From: JBEIFW01 sp040382215
GTDB taxonomy: Bacteria > Actinomycetota > Acidimicrobiia > Acidimicrobiales > Ilumatobacteraceae
Reading direction: 5' to 3'
NCBI GenBank assembly: GCA_040382215.1
Contig: JBEIFW010000083.1
Span: forward strand, 1 to 14,707
Length of the DNA: 14,707 nucleotides
Shown: positions 1 through 5,948 of the stretch, piece by piece
How the letters are laid out: each line of letters begins with the position of its first letter
Numbering within the stretch: the first letter of the stretch is position 1
The notes under the pieces: generated by a model
What the model was told of the DNA's origin: nothing
The model's database searches: none
The model's input: only the letters and a program-made list of their open reading frames with translations
Program-made: the position numbers and the translations under genes

Positions 1-60
1 CAGGGGCAAGAATATGTCCTCCTGCGAGAGCGCGATATCCATGCCGTCGCGGCCGAGCAT
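1..60 (-). CDS. Possible N-terminus of a divergent gene, cut by the window edge
   Basis: On the minus strand an ATG at 60 opens a frame of 20 codons with no stop up to the edge (MLGRDGMDIALSQEDIFLPL). A second in-frame ATG lies at 42. An AGGAGG lies 8 nt before an in-frame TTG at 9, so the true start is unclear. No TANNNT box is visible at the right distance. The fragment is too short to assign a family. It could be the start of a gene divergent from the oxidoreductase at 90, or a chance open frame. Confidence 0.25.
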   Translation of the reverse strand, partial: MLGRDGMDIALSQEDIFLPL

Positions 61-89
61 GCGAGTACTGCAAGCACCGGGCTGTACCT

Positions 90-1745
90 GTGACGTCCGA
101 TCTGCCAACAGAGGCGGTCGACTGTGTCATCATCGGCGGCGGCCACAACGGTCTCGTCGCCGGCGCCTACCTGGCTCGTGCCGGGAAGCGGACCGTGGTG
201 CTCGAGCGCCGCCACCTCGTCGGCGGCGCGTCGGTCACCGAGCAGCCGTGGGGCCCCGACTACAAGGTCACGATGCTGTCCTACGTGGTGAGCCTGTTGC
301 CGCCCACCATTCTTCGCGACCTGGAGCTCGAACGTCACGGCTACCACGTGTACCCGCAAGGCCCGTACTTCGTGCCCTACCCCGACGGCCGCAGCCTCCA
401 GCTGCCGTCGGATCCGGCCGCCCGACGGAGCGAGATCTCGACGTTCTCCGCACGCGACGCCGACGCCATGGACCGCTGGGACGCCTGGCTGCACGGTCTG
501 GCCGAGGTGCTCGGCCCGCTGCTGTCGGCAGTCCCGCCCCGCTTCGGCAGCCGACGCCCCGGCGACATCGCCGGCCAGGCCGAGCTGCTGTGGCGGCTGC
601 GTGACGTGCTCACCCCTCGCCAGATCGGTGACATCACCCGGCTGTTCACCATGTCGATCGCCGATCTGGTCGAGCCCCGGTTCGAGTCCCCCGAGATGCG
701 CGGGGTGCTGTCGGTGTCCGGCGTGATCGGCACCTGGGCCGGCCCGCGCTCGCCCGGCACGGCGTTCGTGATGGCCCACCACAAGATCGGCGACGTCGGC
801 GACGGCGAGCTCGGCTCGTGGGGCTTCCCGCGCGGCGGGATGGGCGGCCTAGCCGACGCGCTCGCGTCGGCGGCACGGGCCCAGGGCGCCGAGATCCGGC
901 TCGGGGCCGGGGTGCAGCGGATCCTCACCCGCAACGGCTCGGCCTGCGGCGTGGTGCTCGACGACGGCACCGAGCTGACGGCGCCGGTCGTGGTCACCAC
1001 CGTGCACCCGAAGATCGCCTTCCTCCGCCTGCTGGAGCGACGCGACCTGCCCGAGGATTTCGTCGACGACATCACGGCGTGGCAGACCCGCTCGGGCACG
1101 GTGAAGGTCAACGTCGCCGTCGACCGGCTGCCCGAGTTCACGGCCAAACCGGGCGGGTTCCAGCCCGACGTCCACGGCGGCACGATCGTGCTGGCCCGCA
1201 GCCTCGACGAGGTCGAGAACGCGTTCCAGGACGCCGTAGCCGGCCGGCCGGCGGCCCGACCGTTCGCCGACATCTGCATCCCGTCGGTGTTCGACCCGAC
1301 ACTGGCCCCCGAGGGCCACCACATCGTGTCGATGTTCACCCAGTGGGTCCCCAAGGACTTCGCCGACGAGCCCCACCGCGACGAGCTCGACGCCTACGCC
1401 GACCGGGTGATCGGCCTCGTCGACGAGGTGGCCCCCGGGTTCGCCGACTCGGTGCTGCACCGCGCCGTGCTCGGCCCGCACGACATGGAGCACACCTACG
1501 GCCTCATCGGGGGGAACATCTTCCACGGCGAGCTCACCCCGTCGCAGCTGTTCCACATGCGCCCGGCGCCGGGATGGGCCGACTACCGGACCCCGGTCCA
1601 CGGCCTCTACCAGGCCGGCTCGGCCACCCATGGCGGCGGCGGCGTGACCGGCATCCCGGCGCTCAACGTCGTCAAGGCGATCGAGCGCGACGAGCGCCGG
1701 GCGTCGTGGCGGTCCCGGGCCCGGTTCTGGAGCCGCCGGGCATGA
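90..1745 (+). CDS. FAD-dependent oxidoreductase, PYROXD2 / phytoene-desaturase-like family
   Basis: The 551-residue product is a flavoprotein amine-oxidase/CrtI-fold oxidoreductase. Residues 11-39 form a classical dinucleotide-binding fold: a hydrophobic strand, GGGHNG at 16-21, and the ribose-binding Glu near 39, followed by LVGG. The C-terminal FAD-contacting segment, near 505-531, contains GLYQAGSATHGGGGVTG. This ending and the full length match the PYROXD2-like branch rather than true carotenoid desaturases, whose substrates are generally unknown. The start is a GTG placed just before the first beta strand; no good SD or -10 box is evident. The stop overlaps the start of the Rieske oxygenase in ATGA (1742-1745), so the two are almost certainly co-translated. 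An oxidation or desaturation step on the same substrate as the Rieske enzyme is inferred. No carotenoid genes are nearby. Confidence 0.88.
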   Translation: MTSDLPTEAVDCVIIGGGHNGLVAGAYLARAGKRTVVLERRHLVGGASVTEQPWGPDYKVTMLSYVVSLLPPTILRDLELERHGYHVYPQGPYFVPYPDGRSLQLPSDPAARRSEISTFSARDADAMDRWDAWLHGLAEVLGPLLSAVPPRFGSRRPGDIAGQAELLWRLRDVLTPRQIGDITRLFTMSIADLVEPRFESPEMRGVLSVSGVIGTWAGPRSPGTAFVMAHHKIGDVGDGELGSWGFPRGGMGGLADALASAARAQGAEIRLGAGVQRILTRNGSACGVVLDDGTELTAPVVVTTVHPKIAFLRLLERRDLPEDFVDDITAWQTRSGTVKVNVAVDRLPEFTAKPGGFQPDVHGGTIVLARSLDEVENAFQDAVAGRPAARPFADICIPSVFDPTLAPEGHHIVSMFTQWVPKDFADEPHRDELDAYADRVIGLVDEVAPGFADSVLHRAVLGPHDMEHTYGLIGGNIFHGELTPSQLFHMRPAPGWADYRTPVHGLYQAGSATHGGGGVTGIPALNVVKAIERDERRASWRSRARFWSRRA

Positions 1746-2896
1746 CGTCGCCGCCGGCTCCGCTCGACCGGGCCGCCGTCGACGCGGCTCTCGGACCGTT
1801 GGGGCACAGCCGCATGCTGCCGGCCGCGGCGTACACCGACCCGGCCGTGCTCGCCTGGGAACGGCGCGAGCTGTTCGACAGCGGATGGGTGTGCCTCGGC
1901 CGGGCGCACGAGCTGGTCGGCGCCCCGGGCGACCAGGCCGCGGTCGCCACCGGCACCGGATCGGTGCTGCTCACCCGGGACGGCGGCGGGTCCGTGCGGG
2001 CCTTCGCCAACGTGTGCCGCCATCGCGGGCACGAGCTGCTGGCCTGCGGGGCCACGACGAACCGCCGCGTGGTGCAGTGCCCGTACCACGCCTGGAGCTA
2101 CGAGCTCGACGGCCGGCTGCGCCTCGCACCCCGGTTCGACGGCACGGCGAACTTCGAACCCGAGGAGATGGGCCTGGTCCCCGTCGGGGTGACCGAACGC
2201 CACGGATGGCTGTGGGTCAACGTCACCGGCCGTGCGCCGGCGTTCGAGGACCACCACGCCGGCCTCACCGCGGTGCTGTCCCCGTGGCCGTTGGACGAGC
2301 TGGTCGTGGCCGTCACACACCGGTACGAGCTGGCCGCCAACTGGAAGCTCGTCCACGAGAACTACCAGGAGTGCTACCACTGCCCGTTGATCCATCCAGA
2401 GCTGTGCCGCCTGAGCGACCCGCTGTCGGGCGACAACGTGGAGGCCGGTGACCGGCCGTGGGTGGCCGGGGCGATGACGCTCACCGACGGGGTGGCCACC
2501 ATGGCCGACGGCGGCAGCGCCGTGGGCCCGACGTTGGCGGGGCTCCCGACTGCGTGGCAGCGCCGGGTGCTCTACGTGAGCGTGCTGCCCAATCTGCTCG
2601 TCGCCCCCCATCCCGACTACGTGCTCACCCATCGCCTGACGCCGCTGGCGCCGGATCGCACCGAGGTGGAGTGCCAGTGGCTGGTCCCCGCCGACGGCTC
2701 CGCCAATGCCGGAATCGGTCGGGCAGTCGAGTTCTGGGACCTGACCAACCGCCAGGACTGGGCGGCGGTGGAGAGCGTGCAGCGCTCGATGATGTCGCCG
2801 GGGTACGTGCCCGGGGTGCTGGCCCCGATGGAGGACGCCGTCCATCGGGTCGTGCGCTGGCTGGCGGCTCGCTACGCCGGTGATCCGCATCGGTAG
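1742..2896 (+). CDS. Rieske [2Fe-2S] non-haem iron oxygenase, alpha subunit (choline/glycine-betaine monooxygenase-like)
   Basis: The 384-residue product is an oxygenase alpha subunit. The Rieske motif is complete: C92-X-H94 in CRHRGH and C113-X2-H116 in CPYHAW bind the [2Fe-2S] cluster. The mononuclear iron site follows in ENYQECYHCPLIHPEL, with ligands H213 and H218. The third ligand is probably an Asp in WDLTNRQDW (D333 or D339). NYxECYHCxxxHPEL is typical of the choline monooxygenase, GbcA and carnitine oxygenase branch, which attack quaternary or N-methyl amines. The closest substrate cannot be fixed from sequence alone. The ATG at 1742 overlaps the upstream stop, and a longer in-frame extension to 818 is only a shadow. 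No ferredoxin or reductase partner is in the window, so electrons must come from a protein encoded elsewhere, unless the upstream flavoprotein serves. Confidence 0.92.
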   Translation: MTSPPAPLDRAAVDAALGPLGHSRMLPAAAYTDPAVLAWERRELFDSGWVCLGRAHELVGAPGDQAAVATGTGSVLLTRDGGGSVRAFANVCRHRGHELLACGATTNRRVVQCPYHAWSYELDGRLRLAPRFDGTANFEPEEMGLVPVGVTERHGWLWVNVTGRAPAFEDHHAGLTAVLSPWPLDELVVAVTHRYELAANWKLVHENYQECYHCPLIHPELCRLSDPLSGDNVEAGDRPWVAGAMTLTDGVATMADGGSAVGPTLAGLPTAWQRRVLYVSVLPNLLVAPHPDYVLTHRLTPLAPDRTEVECQWLVPADGSANAGIGRAVEFWDLTNRQDWAAVESVQRSMMSPGYVPGVLAPMEDAVHRVVRWLAARYAGDPHR

Positions 2897-2899
2897 CGT
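2894..2899 (+). promoter_or_regulatory. Putative -10 box TAGCGT for the crotonase gene
   Basis: TAGCGT fits TANNNT and ends 6 nt before the ATG at 2906, the spacing that puts the transcript start on the A of the ATG. Its first three bases are the TAG stop of the Rieske gene. No SD precedes this ATG. The gene may therefore have its own leaderless promoter inside the operon. No convincing -35 is seen. Confidence 0.4.
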
Positions 2900-2905
2900 G
2901 CGTGC

Positions 2906-3760
2906 ATGTCCGGGTACACCTGCTTCGCCGTCGAGGTCGCCGACCACGTCGCCCATGTCCGCATGATCCGACCCGAGCGGGCGAACTCGATGATTCCGGC
3001 ATTCTGGCGGGAGTTCCCGGCCATCGTGCGCGAGCTGTCCGACTCCGGCTCCGTTCGGGCCATGGTGCTGTCGGCCGAGGGCCGCCACTTCTGTTCGGGG
3101 ATGGACACCACCGTGTTCACCGGCGCCGGTGGCCTCGCCGACGCCGGGGCGTCCGACCGGCGTAGCCGGGCGCGTTCGGCAGAGTCGTTCCGCACGATGG
3201 CGCTCCGGACCCAGGAGACGATGAACGTCCTCGAGGCGGCCCGCATGCCGGTCCTGTGCGCCATCCAGGGCGCGTGCGTCGGTGGCGGGCTCGACCTCGT
3301 CACGGCCGCCGATCTCCGTTACGCGACGACCGACGCGTTCTTTTGCATCCAGGAGATCAACATCGGCATGGCGGCCGATGTCGGCACGCTGCAGCGCTTG
3401 CCCAAGCTCGTGGCACCGGGCGTCGTCGCCGAGATGGCCTACACCGGCCGACGCATGCCGGCCGGTCGGGCCAAGGAGGTCGGGCTGGTGAACGAGGTCT
3501 TCCCCGACCACCCGACGATGCTCGACGCCGTGCTCGCAACCGCAGCCGAGATCGCCTCGAAGAGCCCCCTGGCGGTCTGGAGCTCGAAGCGCTCCATGGC
3601 CTACGCCCGGGAGCACCCGACCGCCGACGGCCTCGAGCAGATCGCCGTGTGGAACGCGTCGATGCTCGATCCCGCCGACATGGCCGAGGCGTTCACCGCC
3701 CAGATCGAGAAGCGCCCGGCCGTCTATCAGGATCTCGATCCGGTCCGTCCGGCCTGGTGA
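2906..3760 (+). CDS. Crotonase-family enzyme, delta(3,5)-delta(2,4)-dienoyl-CoA isomerase-like (ECH1 type)
   Basis: This 284-residue protein has the enoyl-CoA hydratase/isomerase fold. The oxyanion-hole segments are HFCSGMD (61-67) and GACVGGGLDL (122-131). D130, E150 and D158, in GGGLD, IQEINIG and AADVGTLQRLPK, have the same spacing as the catalytic Asp176/Glu196/Asp204 of mammalian ECH1. That points to isomerisation of 3,5-dienoyl-CoA to 2,4-dienoyl-CoA, as in beta-oxidation of unsaturated fatty acids, rather than simple hydration. Many bacterial entries of this type are labelled plain enoyl-CoA hydratase. The gene begins 9 nt after the Rieske stop and may be co-transcribed with it, but it also has its own TANNNT box. 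The start is supported by the normal family N-terminus (a short strand, then RPERANSM). It ends convergently with the cyclophilin gene. Confidence 0.9.
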   Translation: MSGYTCFAVEVADHVAHVRMIRPERANSMIPAFWREFPAIVRELSDSGSVRAMVLSAEGRHFCSGMDTTVFTGAGGLADAGASDRRSRARSAESFRTMALRTQETMNVLEAARMPVLCAIQGACVGGGLDLVTAADLRYATTDAFFCIQEINIGMAADVGTLQRLPKLVAPGVVAEMAYTGRRMPAGRAKEVGLVNEVFPDHPTMLDAVLATAAEIASKSPLAVWSSKRSMAYAREHPTADGLEQIAVWNASMLDPADMAEAFTAQIEKRPAVYQDLDPVRPAW

Positions 3761-3761
3761 G

Positions 3762-3784
3762 CGGCCGGGCCTGGTGACCGGCCG
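3762..3784. terminator. Hairpin between convergent genes, possible bidirectional terminator
   Basis: The 7-bp inverted repeat CGGCCGG / CCGGCCG encloses a 9-nt loop in the 38-nt gap between the crotonase stop (3760) and the cyclophilin stop (3799). There is no T-tract on either strand, so it is not a canonical intrinsic terminator, although GC-rich actinobacteria often lack one. The loop contains a copy of GGCCTGGTGA, the ten bases that also end the crotonase gene. Confidence 0.4.
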
Positions 3785-3798
3785 AACCCCGACCCGGA

Positions 3799-4641
3799 TC
3801 AGCTCTCGGTAATCGTGACCTTGGTGATGAAGACGGGCTCGGTCGGGGGGTTCGGGTCACGAGCGGCGCCCACGGCGTTGAGCGCGTCGAGCGTTGCGCC
3901 GCTGTCGGCGTTGACGGTACCGAACACCGAGTAGTTCGACGCGAGACCCGGGTTGTCACCGAGCATCGTGAAGAACTGGCTTCCGTTGGTGTTCGGGCCC
4001 GAGTTCGCCATGGCGACGACCCCTCGCTTGTAGACGCCGCTACCGGCCGGAAGCTCGTCGGCAAAGGTGTACCCGGGCCCGCCGGTGCCCTTGCCCGTCG
4101 GGTCGCCGCACTGGGCCATGAACCCCTTCAGGATCCGGTGGCAGGGCGTGTTGTCGTAGTAGCCGTACCGGGCGAGCACGACGAAGTTGTTCACCGTCTT
4201 GGGGGCTGCCTTGGCGTCGAGGTTGATCGTGTACGTGCCCTTCGTCGTCTCGACCTTGGCGGTGTAGGTCTTCGTTGCGTCGATGCACGTCGGTGGGGCC
4301 TTGGCGAACGCGATCGTGCGGTTGGCACCGCTCGCCGGAGGACACGGAGTGTCCCCGGTGAGCGCAGCGCCCGGCACGGTCGTGGGGGCCGGCACGGTCG
4401 AGGCTCCGGAGGTCGGTGCAACCGACGTCGCCGTGGTCGACGCGATGGTCGTCGCTGCGGGCTTGTCGTCGTTGCCGCCGAGGGCGAACGCGAGACCGAA
4501 CACGGCGACCACGGCGATCACCACGATCACCGCCCACTTCGTCACGGTCCGCTTGCGCTTCTGCTTGGTCTGCTCCCGTTGGAGCTCGGCCAGACGATGC
4601 TGGCGATTGGCCTTCTGACGTTCGCGCTTGGCGGTGCCCAC
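3799..4641 (-). CDS. Membrane-anchored cyclophilin-type peptidylprolyl cis-trans isomerase
   Basis: The 280-residue product has a very basic cytoplasmic head (1-35), one transmembrane helix (about 36-54), a Thr/Ala/Pro/Val-rich linker (about 58-95) and a cyclophilin domain (about 126-277), so it acts outside the membrane on exported proteins. Cyclophilin signatures include CHRILKGFMAQCGD with the catalytic Arg at 169, GVVAMANSGPNTNGSQFF at 207-224, and NYSVFG. The His common at the NYSVFG site is Tyr here, a frequent bacterial change. Four cysteines (100, 119, 167, 178), all outside the membrane, could form disulfides. The GTG at 4641 was chosen because the basic head begins there and a TACCCT box lies 9 nt upstream. 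Extending to 4773 would run over the divergent promoter and add residues unlike the family. Nothing in the sequence ties it to the operon on the other side. Confidence 0.92.
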   Translation of the reverse strand: MGTAKRERQKANRQHRLAELQREQTKQKRKRTVTKWAVIVVIAVVAVFGLAFALGGNDDKPAATTIASTTATSVAPTSGASTVPAPTTVPGAALTGDTPCPPASGANRTIAFAKAPPTCIDATKTYTAKVETTKGTYTINLDAKAAPKTVNNFVVLARYGYYDNTPCHRILKGFMAQCGDPTGKGTGGPGYTFADELPAGSGVYKRGVVAMANSGPNTNGSQFFTMLGDNPGLASNYSVFGTVNADSGATLDALNAVGAARDPNPPTEPVFITKVTITES

Positions 4642-4650
4642 GGGCGCCGA

Positions 4651-4656
4651 AGGGTA
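4651..4656 (-). promoter_or_regulatory. Putative -10 box TACCCT for the cyclophilin gene
   Basis: Read on the minus strand, TACCCT is followed by 9 nt and then the GTG start. No SD is present. The predicted leader would be about 3 nt. No clear -35 is visible. Confidence 0.35.
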
Positions 4657-4718
4657 GTGGCCGACAGTTCCGCTGCGGGAGCGGGACCCGACCGAATCAT
4701 TTACCGCTAATGACCGGT

Positions 4719-4724
4719 ATCGTC
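4719..4724 (+). promoter_or_regulatory. Putative -10 box TATCGT for the membrane protein and possibly the 4730-9888 gene run
   Basis: TATCGT ends 5 nt before the GTG at 4730, so the transcript would begin at or next to the start codon. It lies in an AT-rich patch (about 4694-4722) that is unusual for this window. The gene lacks an SD. The -35 is uncertain. Confidence 0.4.
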
Positions 4725-4729
4725 TCGGT

Positions 4730-5158
4730 GTGGTCCATGCCGACTGGGTCGCCCCACTGCATCTCAGCGTCACCGCCGCGCTCGCCGGGCTGATCTGGGT
4801 CGTCCAGGTGGTGCACTACCCGCTCTTCGCCGCCGTCGGGCCGGAGCGGTTCACGGCGTACGAGCAGCGGCACCGCACCCGCATCACGCTCCTGGTCGGG
4901 CCGCTGATGGCCGTCGAAGGACTCACGGCGCTCGCACTGGTGCTCGCTCCCAACAGTCGGGCGCTCGCGATGTTCGGGCTCGGGCTGCTGGCAGCGATCC
5001 ATGCCTCGACCGTGTTCCTGCAGGTCCCGCTCCACGAGCAGCTCTCCCGTCGCTACGACGGGCGACTGATCGCCCGGCTGGTGCGCACGAACTGGATCCG
5101 GACCATCGGCTGGACCGCCCGCACGGTCGTAGCCGCCGCCGTGCTTGCGACGACGTGA
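4730..5158 (+). CDS. Small four-helix integral membrane protein of unknown function
   Basis: The 142-residue product has four predicted membrane segments (about 10-29, 53-73, 78-99, 126-141). I do not recognise a named family. Striking polar residues within or beside the helices include VVQVVHYPLF (24-33), E63 after GPLM, H91 and QVPLH (98-102) in the third helix, and NWIRTIGWTAR (121-131). They look like a conserved set and could bind a cofactor or ligand, but that is a guess. The GTG start sits just after the TATCGT box; no SD is seen. The stop is 58 nt before the hydrolase at 5217. It may be the first gene of that operon or simply share its promoter. Confidence 0.75.
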   Translation: MVHADWVAPLHLSVTAALAGLIWVVQVVHYPLFAAVGPERFTAYEQRHRTRITLLVGPLMAVEGLTALALVLAPNSRALAMFGLGLLAAIHASTVFLQVPLHEQLSRRYDGRLIARLVRTNWIRTIGWTARTVVAAAVLATT

Positions 5159-5172
5159 CCCGAGGAGTCCCG

Positions 5173-5220
5173 ATGCCCTTCCCCGACCGAACCCTGGGCC
5201 GCGCCGCCCGCCGCACGTGA
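5173..5220 (+). CDS. Possible 15-codon leader ORF ahead of the hydrolase
   Basis: ATG at 5173 is preceded, 5 nt away, by GAGGAG (5162-5167), one of the better SD sequences in the window. The frame encodes MPFPDRTLGRAARRT and stops at a TGA (5218-5220) that overlaps the hydrolase GTG (5217-5219) as GTGA. The hydrolase itself has no SD at its GTG, so ribosomes finishing this short frame could restart there. The peptide has no recognisable function. It may act only in translational coupling, or the arrangement may be chance. Confidence 0.35.
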   Translation: MPFPDRTLGRAARRT

Positions 5221-5948
5221 CGATCACCGTTGTCGCCGTGCACGGCAACGGCGGCGGCGCCCACCGCTTCGCCCGCCTGCGCCCCTGGCTTCCCGACGAC
5301 CTCGAGCTCGTCGCCGTCACGCTGCCCGGGTTCGCCGACCGGCCCGACGAACCCTCGTGCCGGACGATGGCCGGCCTCGGCGCCGCCCTCGGACGGGAAC
5401 TGGATCGCTTCGACCGGCCGATCGTCCTGGGCCACGGCATCGGCGGATCGTTCGCCCTCGAGCTCGCCCAGCACCGTCCGTCGTCCTTCGGTGGCCTCAT
5501 CGTCCATGCCCCCGTCGGCGCTTCGCTCGACCGGCGGCTGTTCCCACGCCTGATGCGCTTGCCCGGCGCCAAGCCGGCCGTGCAGCGGGCGATCGCGTCG
5601 CCGACCCTGCGACCCCTGTGGCGCAAGACCTTCTTCACCGATCCTGTCGACGACACCTATCTGGCGCAGTTCTTCGACGAGTACCGCAGTTGCCGGGCGT
5701 TTCCCCGAATGTTCGAGCTGATCACCGCCGAATGGTTCGACGCCCTGCGGCCCGTGGAGCTTCCCTCGGTGATCTGGTGGGGCGCGCGCGACCGCGTCCT
5801 CGCCGTCGAGCAAGCCGGCGCGTTCGGTCGGGTGCTTCCCCGAGCATCGGTCGAGGTTGTCGCCGACTGGGACCATTTCCCGATGATCGAGCGGCCGAAG
5901 GAGTACGCCGATGCGCTCGCGGGCCTGGCGCGCCGGCTCGCTGCCTGA
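5217..5948 (+). CDS. Alpha/beta hydrolase-fold protein with Gly at the nucleophile position
   Basis: The 243-residue product has the alpha/beta hydrolase core: VVAVHGNGGG (5-14, oxyanion-hole strand), VTLPGFADRP (34-43), and a nucleophile elbow at 69-77. The elbow reads LGHGIGG, so G74 replaces the usual Ser of GHSxGG; its codon is GGC, one base from AGC. The acid D192 (WWGARDRV) and base H220 (DWDHFPMIERP) are present. A cap region lies at about 100-175. Without a Ser, ester hydrolysis by the usual route is not expected; it could be a binding protein, a lyase-like enzyme or a degenerate one. The GTG was chosen because the first beta strand starts directly there. The 3' end overlaps the PEP-utilising gene by 38 nt, the first of three overlaps that tie four genes together. 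Confidence 0.87.
   Translation: MTITVVAVHGNGGGAHRFARLRPWLPDDLELVAVTLPGFADRPDEPSCRTMAGLGAALGRELDRFDRPIVLGHGIGGSFALELAQHRPSSFGGLIVHAPVGASLDRRLFPRLMRLPGAKPAVQRAIASPTLRPLWRKTFFTDPVDDTYLAQFFDEYRSCRAFPRMFELITAEWFDALRPVELPSVIWWGARDRVLAVEQAGAFGRVLPRASVEVVADWDHFPMIERPKEYADALAGLARRLAA

Noticed and set aside
90..1745. Carotenoid desaturase (crtI) for the first oxidoreductase
   Set aside because: The fold is shared, but the C-terminal motif and lack of any crt neighbours fit the PYROXD2-like branch better.
818..2896. A 692-codon frame extending the Rieske oxygenase upstream by about 300 residues
   Set aside because: The extra part overlaps the oxidoreductase gene in another frame and is Arg/Pro/Gly-rich shadow sequence. 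The ATG at 1742 gives the normal family start and length.
1607..3616. A 669-codon minus-strand frame opposite the Rieske and crotonase genes
   Set aside because: It is antisense to two clear enzymes, has low-complexity His/Arg/Gly composition, and shows no recognisable motif; long antisense frames are expected in GC-rich coding DNA.
4642..4773. Longer start for the cyclophilin gene at 4773
   Set aside because: The added 44 residues have no family likeness and cover the divergent promoter. The GTG at 4641 begins the basic head and has a TANNNT box at the standard spacing.
5145..5216. TTG start at 5145 for the hydrolase
   Set aside because: It would add 24 Arg/Pro-rich residues before the first core strand and overlap the upstream gene; GTG at 5217 fits the fold start.
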